NCBI GenBank assembly: GCA_900095875.1
Contig: LT608311.1
Location: 2,326,774-2,390,773, forward strand
DNA length: 64,000 nucleotides
Origin: Caecibacter massiliensis
GTDB taxonomy: Bacteria > Bacillota > Negativicutes > Veillonellales > Megasphaeraceae
Direction of reading: 5' to 3'
Shown here: piece after piece, positions 52,947 through 64,000 of the stretch
How positions within the stretch are numbered: position 1 is the first letter of the stretch
Layout: the number at the start of each line of letters is the position of its first letter
Translations under genes and position numbers: made by a program
Notes under the pieces: generated by a model
Told to the model about the DNA's origin: nothing
Database searches by the model: none
What the model saw: only the letters and a program-made list of their open reading frames with translations

Positions 52947-53189
52947 ATGCAGAAAAAAGGCGAAAAGGAACCGGTGCGACTCCGGGATATCCTGGTCAGT
53001 GCCGCGTCTATGGGGCTGACACTCTGCGTCAGCCTGTGCATCGGCATTGCCTGCGGGTACTGGGTGGATACACAGCTGGGAACGATTCCCTGGGGGCTGC
53101 TCCTGGGAGGTATTCTCGGCGCAGTCAGTGGCTTCTGGTCTATTTTAAAAAAAGCCGTGCGCTTTATGAATGATCATCCGTCCCGTTAG
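52947..53189 (+). CDS. AtpZ/AtpI-type small membrane protein
   Basis: About 80 residues from the ATG at 52947; starts at 52908 or 52926 are possible but have weaker upstream signals. Two membrane helices are visible (SMGLTLCVSLCIGIACGYW and WGLLLGGILGAVSGFWSIL) with the small-residue GYWVDTQLGT turn typical of AtpZ. Such proteins may form a magnesium or calcium channel or help assemble the c-ring. First gene of the atp operon. Confidence 0.75.
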   Translation: MQKKGEKEPVRLRDILVSAASMGLTLCVSLCIGIACGYWVDTQLGTIPWGLLLGGILGAVSGFWSILKKAVRFMNDHPSR

Positions 53190-53214
53190 AAAGAGAATAG
53201 GGCAGAGGACTCTT

Positions 53215-53592
53215 ATGGAAGAATTTACGCGATATGTAAAAGTGACACTGCTCAGACTGCTGAGCCTGGCTCTAATGGTTACAGGACTGCTCCTTCTTTT
53301 GGGAAAAGCAGAATACCTCAGTGGCTGGCTGATCGGCTGTGCCATCAATGGCGTGTACTTTCTTATGTTGTGCAGCCGCTCTTTTCGGGCCATGAAGATG
53401 GACCCTGCTAAGGCATTCACCGTTCTCCGCGGTGGCGCGCTGATGCGCATACTTACCATCGTTCTGATACTTATTGTGGTGCTGCAGTTTCCCTCTGTCC
53501 GCATATGGGCAGTCGTTGCGGGCATCCTGACGTATCGGGTTCTCATATACTTCGAAGCGGCGTATCACGCCTGTATCCGAAGACATCTTTAA
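53215..53592 (+). CDS. atpI: ATP synthase subunit I
   Basis: The protein is 125 residues from the ATG at 53215 (AGAGGA upstream). Four membrane helices and the AMKMDPAKAFTVLRGGALMRI cytoplasmic loop fit AtpI, a chaperone that aids c-ring assembly. It lies between the AtpZ-like gene and atpB. Confidence 0.8.
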   Translation: MEEFTRYVKVTLLRLLSLALMVTGLLLLLGKAEYLSGWLIGCAINGVYFLMLCSRSFRAMKMDPAKAFTVLRGGALMRILTIVLILIVVLQFPSVRIWAVVAGILTYRVLIYFEAAYHACIRRHL

Positions 53593-53610
53593 GGAAAGGA
53601 GGCGCTTATC

Positions 53611-54282
53611 ATGGAGCTGCATACGGGTCATCATTTGATTTATCAACTGTTTGGCATGAATGTGAATATGGATACGCTGTACATGACCTGGCTCACGGCG
53701 GCTATCGTCATCATTATTACGCTGGCTGCGACGCGGGGCCGGTCACTGGTTCCTTCCGGTATCCAGAATGCAGTTGAAATTGTCGTTGAGGCACTCCTGG
53801 CACAGTTTAAGGAAACACTGGGCCCAAAGTGGGGACAGGTCGTATCAGTCCTTCTGACTATGTTCCTGTTTATCCTCGTCGGCAATGAATTAGGGCTGCT
53901 GCCCAGTCCGCACATCCTGACGTCGCCGACGAATGATCTCAATACGACGCTGGGCCTGGCCCTGGTATCATCTTTTATGGTACATTTTGTTGCTCTGCGC
54001 AACCAAGGTCTGAAAAAACACGTCAAACATTATTTTCAACCGTTCGCTGTATTTTTTGTCATCAACCTGCTGGAAGAATTTACAAAGCCTATTACGCTGG
54101 CCTTCCGTCTATTCGGCAATATCCTTGCCGGGGAAATCCTGATGGAAGTGCTGTACAAACTGGTCCCCGTCGGGGTACCGATCATCTGGTTGATATTCAG
54201 TCTGGTCATCGGCCTGATTCAGGCCTTTATCTTCACTATACTGACCACATCGTATCTGGCAGATTCCCTTAGAGAAGAGTAA
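53611..54282 (+). CDS. atpB: ATP synthase F0 subunit a
   Basis: The protein is 223 residues with about six helices. EEFTKPITLAFRLFGNILAGEI carries the essential Arg (FRLFGN) that faces the c-ring, and LIFSLVIGLIQAFIFTILTTSY is the last helix. It forms the ion half-channels. AAAGGAGG precedes the ATG. Confidence 0.96.
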   Translation: MELHTGHHLIYQLFGMNVNMDTLYMTWLTAAIVIIITLAATRGRSLVPSGIQNAVEIVVEALLAQFKETLGPKWGQVVSVLLTMFLFILVGNELGLLPSPHILTSPTNDLNTTLGLALVSSFMVHFVALRNQGLKKHVKHYFQPFAVFFVINLLEEFTKPITLAFRLFGNILAGEILMEVLYKLVPVGVPIIWLIFSLVIGLIQAFIFTILTTSYLADSLREE

Positions 54283-54322
54283 GTGAAGACAAGTAACTCA
54301 TACATCAAGGAGGATTATAATT

Positions 54323-54568
54323 ATGGAATTAGTATTAGCATTATCCGCAATGGGCGCAGCTATTGGTATTGGTCTGGCAGCAATGGGTGCTGCTATCGGT
54401 GATGGTCACGCTGCATCGAAGATGCTCGAAGGTCTGGCACGTCAGCCGGAAATGGGTGGCAAGCTTCTGGTCAACTTCCTGATTTCTGTAGGTCTGATCG
54501 AATCTATGCCTATCATTGCAGCTGTTATCGCTATCGTGCTCGTATTTGCCAACCCTCTGGCAGGCTAA
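54323..54568 (+). CDS. atpE: ATP synthase F0 subunit c
   Basis: The protein is 81 residues and forms a two-helix hairpin with the polar loop ARQPE. The ion-binding Glu60 lies in LIESMPII in helix 2; helix 1 has Asp27 in GAAIGDG, and Ser61 follows the Glu. Many copies form the rotor ring. The Glu-Ser pair is part of sodium-type sites, but the usual Gln of helix 1 is replaced by Asp, so the coupling ion is uncertain. AAGGAGG precedes the ATG. Confidence 0.95.
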   Translation: MELVLALSAMGAAIGIGLAAMGAAIGDGHAASKMLEGLARQPEMGGKLLVNFLISVGLIESMPIIAAVIAIVLVFANPLAG

Positions 54569-54606
54569 ACTGTACCGGCACAGTTCGGTAAAAGGAGGAG
54601 AAAGTT

Positions 54607-55110
54607 TTGGTAGATATTAATTTTACACTGGTAATCCAGTTCATCAACTTCTTTGTCCTCGTCGCTATTTTAGCCAAGTTTGCATACAAGCCCATTTTAA
54701 AAGTGCTTGAAGACCGCAAGAAAAAGATTGCTTCTGACCTTAGCAGTGCCGAAGAAGCCCGGCTTTCAGCGGAAAAACTGAAAGCCGATTATGAAGCACA
54801 GCTGCAGAAAGCCCATGCGGAAGCCCAGGCCATTGTGGACAAGGCTGTAAAACAAGCCGACAAGGAAGCGCAGGCTCAGCTCGATGCTATCCGTTCCCAG
54901 ATTGCACGGGAAAAGGAAATCGCTCAGGCTGAAATTGCCAATGAACGGGAAGCAGCTATTCGCGAAATGAGAAATGAAGTAGTGACGCTGTCTATGGCTG
55001 TGGCAGAAAAACTGCTGAAAAAGAACATGGATACGGATATGAATCAAAAACTGGTAGCAGAATGCCTGAAGCAGTTTGACGGGCAGCATCCGGCAGGTAA
55101 GAAATCATGA
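54607..55110 (+). CDS. atpF: ATP synthase F0 subunit b
   Basis: The protein is 167 residues from a TTG start behind AAAGGAGGAG. One N-terminal helix (FTLVIQFINFFVLVAILAKF) leads to a long charged helix that makes the peripheral stalk. The last bases overlap atpH (ATGA). Confidence 0.95.
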   Translation: MVDINFTLVIQFINFFVLVAILAKFAYKPILKVLEDRKKKIASDLSSAEEARLSAEKLKADYEAQLQKAHAEAQAIVDKAVKQADKEAQAQLDAIRSQIAREKEIAQAEIANEREAAIREMRNEVVTLSMAVAEKLLKKNMDTDMNQKLVAECLKQFDGQHPAGKKS

Positions 55111-55676
55111 TTCCTGAAGCCGTGTACAGCAAATACAGCCAGGCTATGTTTGACATAGCAAAGGAACAGCACAAGATGGACGTGTACGGTGATGAACTGA
55201 AAGCCGTCCGCGATACGATGCAGCTAAATCCGGAGCTGAAAAAGTTCATCCATCATCCGCTGGTTCCGCCCCAGTCGAAGAAAGAAACACTCCACGCTAT
55301 TTTTGCTGATGACGTGTCCCCTGTTGTCCTGCAGTTTCTCTACGTCATGATAGACCGGCGCAGGGAAGCGGCCATCATCGCAGCTATCGACGGGTTTATC
55401 GATTTGGCCCGTGCGGCTCAGAATATCGAAGTTGCGAAGATCCGCCTCGTAAAACCGCTGTCAGCAGAAGAGGAAAAACAATTGGTCGCATCTCTGGAAA
55501 AGATGACTGGCAAACATATCGAACCGCTGTATTATATGGATCCTTCTATTATCGGCGGTATGATTGTCCAGATAGGCGACCGGCTAATAGACGGCAGCCT
55601 GAAGCGGCAGCTTACAGATATGCAGCATTCCCTGCTTCAGTCTGACGTAATGAATGAGGTGACGGACGAAAAATGA
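55107..55676 (+). CDS. atpH: ATP synthase F1 subunit delta
   Basis: The protein is 189 residues and starts [20 protein letters not shown]. The C-terminal motif ([20 protein letters not shown]) is the delta signature. It links the peripheral stalk to F1. Overlaps both neighbours by 4 bases. Confidence 0.95.
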   Translation: MIPEAVYSKYSQAMFDIAKEQHKMDVYGDELKAVRDTMQLNPELKKFIHHPLVPPQSKKETLHAIFADDVSPVVLQFLYVMIDRRREAAIIAAIDGFIDLARAAQNIEVAKIRLVKPLSAEEEKQLVASLEKMTGKHIEPLYYMDPSIIGGMIVQIGDRLIDGSLKRQLTDMQHSLLQSDVMNEVTDEK

Positions 55677-57208
55677 AAATGAAGCCAGAAGAAATAACGG
55701 CTATAATCAAAAAACAAATCGAAGACTACAACGTCGAAATGAACGTCGATGACGTAGGCACCGTCCTGGAAGTCGGGGACGGCATAGCGCATATATACGG
55801 TTTGGATAAGTGCATGTCCGGGGAACTCCTGGAATTGCCTCATAATGTGTATGGCCTGGCCATGAACCTGGAAGAAGACAACGTAGGTGCCGTTCTTCTC
55901 GGGGATGACGAACTCATTAAAGAAGGCGATACGGTACGCCGGACGGGCAAGGTTATGAGTGTTCCTGTCGGTGATGCCATGATAGGCCGCGTCGTCAATC
56001 CCCTGGGAGCTCCTATTGATGGCAAGGGCGCCATCAAGGCGACGGAATACCGCCGCGTCGAAGTCGTTGCTCATGGTATTGCTGAACGTCAGCCGGTCAA
56101 GCAGCCGCTCCAGACAGGGTTGAAAGCTATCGACTCTATGGTTCCTATCGGACGGGGCCAGCGTGAATTGATCATCGGTGACCGCGGTACCGGTAAGACG
56201 GCCATTGCCATCGATACGATCATCAATCAGAAAGATACAGGCGTCATCTGTGTCTATGTCGCCATCGGACAGAAAGCTTCTACTGTTGCCCGCGTTGTAC
56301 GGACATTGGAAGAACACGGAGCCATGGCATATACTATCGTCGTTGCCGCTACGGCTTCTGACGGCTCGCCGCTTCAGTACCTGGCACCGTATTCCGGCGT
56401 ATCCATGGCTGAATACTTCATGCATCAGGGCAAGGACTGCCTCTGTGTATATGATGATTTGTCCAAGCATGCCCAGGCGTATCGAGCCATGAGTCTGCTG
56501 CTCCGTCGTCCGCCAGGACGTGAAGCTTATCCGGGCGATGTATTTTACTTACATTCCCGTCTGCTCGAACGAGCTGCCAAATTGTCTGATGAACTGGGTG
56601 GCGGTTCTATTACAGCCCTGCCAATCATTGAAACACTGGCAGGCGACTTATCCGCTTATATCCCGACCAACGTCATTTCGATCACCGACGGCCAGATTTT
56701 CCTGGAAACGGAATTATTCAACTCCGGTGTACGGCCTGCTATCAACGTCGGCCTCTCCGTATCCCGTGTCGGCGGGTCTGCTCAGATCAAGGCCATGAAG
56801 AAAATTGCCGGCACACTCCGTCTGAGCCTGGCACAGTACCGCGAACTGGCAGCTTTTGCCCAGTTTGGATCGGACCTCGATAAGAGCACCAAAGCCCAGA
56901 TTGACGCCGGTGAACGGACGATGCAGATGCTGATCCAGCCACAGTACCAGCCGATGCCCGTCGAAGACCAGGTCATTCAGATTTATGCAGCCGTCAAAGG
57001 ATATCTCATGCCTGTAGAAGTAGAAGATGTGCAGGCATTTGAAGACCAGCTCATCAAATTCATGCATGCCAACTATCCCGAAGTCGGTGCAGATATCAAA
57101 AAGACAAAAGAACTCGGTGCAGATAATGAAGAAGTTCTCAAAAAGGCAATTGTGGAATTTACCAAGCAGTTCGGTACGAGCCATAAGCTGATTAAAGAGG
57201 AGGAATAG
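55673..57208 (+). CDS. atpA: ATP synthase F1 subunit alpha
   Basis: The protein is 511 residues. The P-loop is [13 protein letters not shown], and [17 protein letters not shown] is the alpha/beta signature region. Non-catalytic nucleotide-binding subunit of F1. Start overlaps the atpH stop; a second ATG two codons later is also possible. Confidence 0.97.
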   Translation: MKMKPEEITAIIKKQIEDYNVEMNVDDVGTVLEVGDGIAHIYGLDKCMSGELLELPHNVYGLAMNLEEDNVGAVLLGDDELIKEGDTVRRTGKVMSVPVGDAMIGRVVNPLGAPIDGKGAIKATEYRRVEVVAHGIAERQPVKQPLQTGLKAIDSMVPIGRGQRELIIGDRGTGKTAIAIDTIINQKDTGVICVYVAIGQKASTVARVVRTLEEHGAMAYTIVVAATASDGSPLQYLAPYSGVSMAEYFMHQGKDCLCVYDDLSKHAQAYRAMSLLLRRPPGREAYPGDVFYLHSRLLERAAKLSDELGGGSITALPIIETLAGDLSAYIPTNVISITDGQIFLETELFNSGVRPAINVGLSVSRVGGSAQIKAMKKIAGTLRLSLAQYRELAAFAQFGSDLDKSTKAQIDAGERTMQMLIQPQYQPMPVEDQVIQIYAAVKGYLMPVEVEDVQAFEDQLIKFMHANYPEVGADIKKTKELGADNEEVLKKAIVEFTKQFGTSHKLIKEEE

Positions 57209-57211
57209 TCT

Positions 57212-59526
<2,315 letters not shown>

Positions 59527-59529
59527 GGC

Positions 59530-59952
59530 ATGGCAGAAACAGGCAAAACAATCCACCTGGAAATTATCACGCCTGATGCTGCTGTCCTGAACACGGATGT
59601 CAGTTTTGTTCTCGTCCGTGCCCTCGATGGCGACCTGGGTATCATGCCCGGTCATGCTCCGCTCATTGCTTCTTTGCGTATCTGGCCGCTGGTTTACGAA
59701 AAAGATGGCAAGCGTAATTGTGTCTGCGTTGCTTCCGGTTTCCTGGAAGTCAATGGCAATACCATAACGGTCATTACACCGGCGGCAGAACTGCCGGCAG
59801 ATATTGATCTGGACCGGGCAGAACGATCCCGGGCCAGAGCGGAAAAACGCCTGCAGGAAAAGAAAGAAAACCTCGATGAAGCCAGAGCGCAAGCTTCTTT
59901 GAAACGAGCGCTGCTGCGCATCGACGTGGCTCATAAATATGGTGGAAAATAA
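59530..59952 (+). CDS. atpC: ATP synthase F1 subunit epsilon
   Basis: The protein is 140 residues with a beta-sandwich N-terminus (IHLEIITPDAAVLNTDVSFV, DGDLGIMPGHAPLIA) and a C-terminal helical hairpin that regulates ATPase activity. Last gene of the operon; a terminator follows. Confidence 0.95.
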   Translation: MAETGKTIHLEIITPDAAVLNTDVSFVLVRALDGDLGIMPGHAPLIASLRIWPLVYEKDGKRNCVCVASGFLEVNGNTITVITPAAELPADIDLDRAERSRARAEKRLQEKKENLDEARAQASLKRALLRIDVAHKYGGK

Positions 59953-59955
59953 GAC

Positions 59956-59989
59956 AAAGGGGACTGCCGCAGGTGCGACAGCCCCTTTT
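59956..59989 (+). terminator. terminator of the ATP synthase operon
   Basis: The stem aaaggggactg / cagcccctttt has one bulged A and ends in T-rich sequence. Confidence 0.8.
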
Positions 59990-60030
59990 CAAATTTTCAT
60001 GATAAAAAAGAAAGGGATGGCTTGAATCTC

Positions 60031-60519
60031 ATGATTACGATCCGTACTGCCACGCTTCAGGACCTGGACGCCGTAACTGCTGTAGAAGCAGCATGTTTTC
60101 CTCCGGCTGAAGCGGCATCGAAAGATGAATTTTACGACCGCCTGACCTATTATGCCAATCATTTCTGGCTCCTCTTTGAAGGAGATACGCTCATATCTTT
60201 TGTCGATGGCATGGTCACCGATGACAAAGACCTGACCGACGACATGTACGCCCGGGCCGCACTGCACAATGAACAGGGGGCATGGCAGATGATCTTTGGT
60301 GTCAATACTATGCCTTCGTATCGTAAAAAGGGCTATGCCGGACGGCTTCTCCAGGCTGCAATTGCCGATGCCCGCCGTCAGAAAAGACGCGGCTTAGTTC
60401 TGACCTGCAAAGACCGGCTCATCTCCTATTATGGAGAATTTGGATTTCTCGATGAAGGGGTGACCAGCAAATCGGTCCATGGCGGGGCCATTTGGCATCA
60501 GATGCGTCTGACCTTTTGA
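60031..60519 (+). CDS. GNAT-family N-acetyltransferase
   Basis: The protein is 162 residues from the ATG at 60031; a TTG at 60022 behind AAAGGGA is an alternative start. ITIRTATLQDLDAVTAVEAAC is the standard GNAT beginning, and GVNTMPSYRKKGYAGRLLQA holds the acetyl-CoA loop (R/Q-x-x-G-x-A/G). It transfers an acetyl group to an amine; the substrate is unknown. It lies between the atp terminator and topA. Confidence 0.88.
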   Translation: MITIRTATLQDLDAVTAVEAACFPPAEAASKDEFYDRLTYYANHFWLLFEGDTLISFVDGMVTDDKDLTDDMYARAALHNEQGAWQMIFGVNTMPSYRKKGYAGRLLQAAIADARRQKRRGLVLTCKDRLISYYGEFGFLDEGVTSKSVHGGAIWHQMRLTF

Positions 60520-60596
60520 GGATGATTCCTGTTGCGCCATGCACGGTATTTTTGATCATCTGCCATAGCGGACAGACAGTTTTCTTACAATAGAGG

Positions 60597-60625
60597 TTGA
60601 ACCTGCAGAGATTATAGTGTATCAT
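60597..60625 (+). promoter_or_regulatory. promoter of topA
   Basis: TTGAAC (60597-60602) and TATCAT (60620-60625) are 17 bases apart, 80 bases before topA. Confidence 0.6.
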
Positions 60626-60704
60626 GGATAACTGAATATACATAGGTTTATAATCATGCAGAATCTATACGATACTATGATACACAGAGAGTTGGGATAT
60701 AGGG

Positions 60705-62978
60705 ATGTTAGAATTTCCAATTAAACGAACGATTGTCATTGACGATAAGAAAAAGAAAAGCCGGGGCCGTAAAAAAAAGGGCAGCGATGAAAAAATGGTC
60801 ATAAAGGGTACGGTCCATCTGCCGGAAAAGCAGCCTCTGAAGAAAATGGATCCCCTGCCTAAAAATGCCAAAAACCTGGTTATCGTGGAATCACCGGCCA
60901 AGGCGAAGACAATTGAACGCTTCCTGGGAAGTGACTACAAAGTCATGGCCAGCCGGGGCCATCTTCGCGACCTGCCACGCAATCAGTTCGGTGTTAATAT
61001 TGAAGATAATTTTACGCCGACCTATACCAATATGTTCGATAAGCGCAAACTCATCGAAGACCTGCAGAATGAATACGTCCGCTCCAAAACCGTTTATCTG
61101 GCAACTGACCCGGACCGAGAAGGGGAGGCTATTTCCTGGCATCTGGCTCACTTGCTCGATATGGACCCCCAGACTTCGTGTCGTGTCATGTTCCATGAAA
61201 TCACCAAGAAAGCTGTTCTGGCAGGAATGGAACATCCTCAGCCCATCGACCTGAAAAAAGTGGATGCCCAGCAGGCACGGCGCGTCCTCGACCGCATCGT
61301 AGGGTATAAGCTGAGCCCGCTCCTCTGGAAAAAGGTCTGTAAGGGACTCAGTGCCGGCCGTGTCCAGTCTGTAGCCGTACGGCTTATCTGCGAACGGGAA
61401 GAAGAAATCAAGGCCTTCGTACCAGAAGAATACTGGACTGTAGAAGGCACATACAAAACAGAAGACGGGCTGGAACTCCATACAGAACTGGCAAAAATTG
61501 ACGGGAAAAAGGCGGCCATAGAAACGGGGGACCAGGCAGCTGCCATCGCTTCTGCCCTGCAATGGGAAAAAGGGAAAGCTGACGGTCATGAACCGGACCG
61601 TATTGAAAAGGTAGAGAAACGGAAACGCAAACGTCAGCCTCAGCCGCCGTTTACGACGTCTACGATGCAGCAGGAATGTGTCAGCAAGCTCAATTTCGGT
61701 GCCAAGAAGACGATGATGCTGGCCCAGCAGCTTTATGAAGGCCTCGATATCGGCGAACACGGTCATGTGGGGCTCATTACCTACATGCGTACCGATTCTG
61801 TCCGTATTAATGATGATATGGTGCAGAATGCCCGTGATTTTATTACGGCAACCTATGGGAAAGAGTATATTCCGGCTAAACCACATGTTTACAAAGCCAA
61901 ACAGTCCAGCCAGGATGCTCACGAAGCTATCCGGCCGACGTCGCTGGAACTGACGCCGGACAAAGTAGCGCCGTATCTGTCGCGGGACCAGCTGCGCCTG
62001 TATACTCTTGTCTGGAACCGTTTCCTGGCCAGTCAGATGGCTCCTGTAGAAACAGAGCATATGACCATCGTCATCATGAGCGGATCTTATGAACTGCGGG
62101 CTGCCGGGTATACCGTCCTGTTCAAAGGATTTACGGAACTGTATGAAGATGCAAAGAAAGATAAGACTCTATCGGTGCTGCCGGCTATTGAGGCGGGTAC
62201 GATAGTACATAATCAGACCATTGATACGATTCAGCATTTTACTCAGCCGCCTGCCCGCTATACCGAAGCCAGCCTGATTAAAACGCTGGAAGAAAAAGGT
62301 ATCGGCCGTCCGAGTACGTATGCGCCGATTATGGATACCATCCAGAACCGCAATTATGTCGAAAAGAAGGATAAACAGTTCGTTCCGACTGAGTTGGGTG
62401 TCATTATCGTCGATCTGTTGAAAAAATTCTTTGAACGGATTATCAACGTCAGCTTCACGGCTCACATGGAAGAAGAACTGGATGCCATCGAACAGGGAAA
62501 GGACACCTATGTCCACGTTTTGAAAGAATTTTATGATGTCTTTGAACCGGAAATGGAAGCGGCCGAAGAAGGAATGGAAAAAGTCACCATTGCCGGACAG
62601 GATTCAGGTGAAGTATGTGAACTTTGCGGAGCTCCTATGGTGTATAAATTCGGCAGATTTGGCAAATTCCTGGCCTGTTCTAATTTCCCTGAATGTCACA
62701 ATACAAAGGCTATCGTCGATGATCTGGGCATTACCTGCCCCAAGTGCGGCAAGGGGACGCTCATCCGGCGCAAGTCCAAGAGGGGCCGCGTCTTTTATGG
62801 ATGCAGCCAGTATCCGGAATGTGATTTTGTCTTATGGAACCAGCCGGTAGACAAACGTTGCAAGCTTTGTGGCAGCATCATGACTATCAAACATTATAAA
62901 AAAGGTCCGGACAAGCTCTTTTGCAGTAATCCGGAATGTGAAAATCATAAAAAGGGTGAAGAAGTGAATGAAGAATAG
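60705..62978 (+). CDS. topA: DNA topoisomerase I (type IA)
   Basis: The protein is 757 residues from the ATG at 60705, though the ribosome site there is weak and later ATGs exist (60795, 60849). A Lys/Arg-rich N-terminal extension of about 50 residues precedes the TOPRIM domain ([19 protein letters not shown] ... [13 protein letters not shown]). The active Tyr is in [12 protein letters not shown]. The C-terminus has three zinc ribbons (CELCGAPM..., CPKCGKGTL..., CKLCGSIM...). It relaxes negative supercoils. It overlaps trmFO by 11 bases. Confidence 0.96.
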   Translation: MLEFPIKRTIVIDDKKKKSRGRKKKGSDEKMVIKGTVHLPEKQPLKKMDPLPKNAKNLVIVESPAKAKTIERFLGSDYKVMASRGHLRDLPRNQFGVNIEDNFTPTYTNMFDKRKLIEDLQNEYVRSKTVYLATDPDREGEAISWHLAHLLDMDPQTSCRVMFHEITKKAVLAGMEHPQPIDLKKVDAQQARRVLDRIVGYKLSPLLWKKVCKGLSAGRVQSVAVRLICEREEEIKAFVPEEYWTVEGTYKTEDGLELHTELAKIDGKKAAIETGDQAAAIASALQWEKGKADGHEPDRIEKVEKRKRKRQPQPPFTTSTMQQECVSKLNFGAKKTMMLAQQLYEGLDIGEHGHVGLITYMRTDSVRINDDMVQNARDFITATYGKEYIPAKPHVYKAKQSSQDAHEAIRPTSLELTPDKVAPYLSRDQLRLYTLVWNRFLASQMAPVETEHMTIVIMSGSYELRAAGYTVLFKGFTELYEDAKKDKTLSVLPAIEAGTIVHNQTIDTIQHFTQPPARYTEASLIKTLEEKGIGRPSTYAPIMDTIQNRNYVEKKDKQFVPTELGVIIVDLLKKFFERIINVSFTAHMEEELDAIEQGKDTYVHVLKEFYDVFEPEMEAAEEGMEKVTIAGQDSGEVCELCGAPMVYKFGRFGKFLACSNFPECHNTKAIVDDLGITCPKCGKGTLIRRKSKRGRVFYGCSQYPECDFVLWNQPVDKRCKLCGSIMTIKHYKKGPDKLFCSNPECENHKKGEEVNEE

Positions 62979-64000
62979 TGTACTCGTCATCGGCGCCGGC
63001 CTGGCCGGTTCGGAAGCGGCTTGGCAGCTGGTACAGCGGGGCATCCCCGTCGAACTGGTGGAAATGCGTCCGGTCAAACCGTCTCCGGCCCATCATACGG
63101 CCCTCTTTGCTGAGCTGGTCTGCAGTAACTCTCTGCGGGCTGCCAATATTGAAAATGCCGTCGGTCTCCTGAAAGAAGAAATGCGCTGTCTTGGGTCGCT
63201 CATCATGGAAGCGGCTGATACACACCGCGTACCGGCCGGGGGAGCACTGGCAGTAGACCGGGTCCCTTTCAGTCAGTATATTACCGATCATCTCCAGAAT
63301 CATCCCCTGGTTACGGTCCGTCATGAAGAAGTTTCCCACCTTCCTGATGATCAGATATGCATCATCGCCACGGGGCCGCTGACCAGCCCGGCTATGACCG
63401 AGACCATCCGCCAGATGACGGGAGAAGAATATTTTCATTTTCACGATGCTGCAGCGCCTATCGTGACGGTAGAGTCGCTGGACATGACTAAAGTATACCG
63501 GGCTGCCCGTTATGGCAAGGGCGGTGCCGATTATCTGAACTGTCCGTTTACGAAAGAAGAATACGAAGCGTTCTGGCAGGCCCTGACAACGGCAGAATGT
63601 GCCGAACTTCACGATTTTGAAAAAAATGATGCCGTGTTTGAAGGATGCATGCCTGTAGAAGTCATGGCTGCTCGTGGCATTGATACCCTGCGGTTCGGTC
63701 CTATGAAGCCCGTTGGCCTTGAAATTCCCGGCACAGGGGAACTTCCCTATGCGGTCGTACAGCTTCGTCAGGATAATGGCAGTGCAACTTTGTATAATAT
63801 TGTCGGCTTCCAGACACATCTCAAATTCCCGGAACAAAAGAGGGTATTTTCCATGATTCCCGGCCTGGAATCGGCAGAATTTGTCCGCTATGGTGTCATG
63901 CACCGCAATTCCTATATCAATTCTCCGGAACTCCTCGACGCGACCCTCCAGTACCGGAAAAACAAACACGTGTTTTTCGCCGGCCAGCTGACTGGTGTCG
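62968..64000 (+). CDS. trmFO: tRNA (uracil-54) methyltransferase TrmFO, 3' end outside window
   Basis: The 344 visible residues start [20 protein letters not shown], the FAD-binding GxGxxG motif, followed by [17 protein letters not shown] and [10 protein letters not shown], the TrmFO signature. The enzyme is folate- and FAD-dependent and makes ribothymidine at position 54 of tRNAs. The frame is open at the right edge. It overlaps the topA stop, and AAAGGGTG lies upstream. The topA-trmFO order is conserved in Firmicutes. Confidence 0.96.
   Translation, partial: MKNSVLVIGAGLAGSEAAWQLVQRGIPVELVEMRPVKPSPAHHTALFAELVCSNSLRAANIENAVGLLKEEMRCLGSLIMEAADTHRVPAGGALAVDRVPFSQYITDHLQNHPLVTVRHEEVSHLPDDQICIIATGPLTSPAMTETIRQMTGEEYFHFHDAAAPIVTVESLDMTKVYRAARYGKGGADYLNCPFTKEEYEAFWQALTTAECAELHDFEKNDAVFEGCMPVEVMAARGIDTLRFGPMKPVGLEIPGTGELPYAVVQLRQDNGSATLYNIVGFQTHLKFPEQKRVFSMIPGLESAEFVRYGVMHRNSYINSPELLDATLQYRKNKHVFFAGQLTGV

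Noticed and set aside
60891-62060. 389-codon minus-strand open frame within topA
   Set aside because: Antisense shadow; topA motifs on the other strand are complete.
62887-63969. 360-codon minus-strand open frame opposite trmFO
   Set aside because: TrmFO signatures fill the plus strand; the antisense frame has no motif.

Overview
The window looks like chromosomal DNA of a Negativicutes bacterium (diderm Firmicutes), most like Megasphaera. This is inferred from gene content and protein style, not from a database search. The signs are moderate GC, strong AAGGAGG-type ribosome sites, Firmicutes gene orders (rplU-prp-rpmA; phoH-ybeY-cdd-era-recO; secA-prfB; ftsEX; topA-trmFO), an L27 protein with a cleavable N-terminus, and remains of an outer-membrane beta-barrel gene. 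Most genes lie on the + strand.

Layout. 1-3.7 kb: two flavodoxins (the first cut by the window edge) and a Tat-exported aldo/keto reductase followed by a membrane polyferredoxin. 3.7-4.8 kb: L21 leader, rplU, prp, rpmA. 4.9-5.7 kb: an ECF-transporter S component behind a structured leader RNA. 5.8-13.5 kb: two radical SAM genes, then phoH-ybeY-cdd-era-hemolysin-type protein-recO. 13.5-16.3 kb, minus strand: metNIQ under a SAM-I riboswitch. 16.5 kb: hpf.

17.1-22.3 kb is a decayed mobile island. It holds an ISLre2-type element with visible terminal inverted repeats and a dead transposase, a DUF2442 gene whose 5' end was replaced by the element, two copies of a galE-like 3' half with a shared palindromic tail, an Rpn-type nuclease gene, and an rfbC remnant. 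The longer galE copy carries an early stop codon.

22.4-27.7 kb: a vitamin B6 salvage pair (ECF S component plus pyridoxamine kinase), a TatD-associated-type radical SAM gene, a secreted repeat protein, dxr (minus strand), a cupin, a 28-residue membrane peptide and a C_GCAxxG_C_C protein. 27.9-39.7 kb: secA; prfB with a programmed frameshift at a UAA codon; a DUF2993-DUF5693-csaB cell-envelope trio; and ftsE-ftsX-M23 peptidase-C-terminal protease, a division and wall-remodelling cluster.

39.8-42.7 kb: tRNA-Leu(UAG) with a tyrosine integrase beside it, a hicAB toxin-antitoxin pair with two operator-like direct repeats at its promoter, and a second broken ISLre2-type transposase. 42.8-47 kb, minus strand: a 1020-residue zinc-ribbon/BspA-type leucine-rich-repeat protein, an outer-membrane barrel remnant and exoA. 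47.1-52.8 kb: phosphoglucomutase, ACT protein, UPF0210 protein, and wecA plus wecB for envelope polysaccharide. 52.9-60 kb: a complete F-type ATP synthase operon. The end holds a GNAT acetyltransferase, topA and a truncated trmFO.

The best candidates for something undescribed are the ECF-transporter leader RNA (4948-5088), the duplicated galE tail with a covarying palindrome, the hicAB operator layout, the repeat-built secreted protein, and the zinc-ribbon LRR protein.
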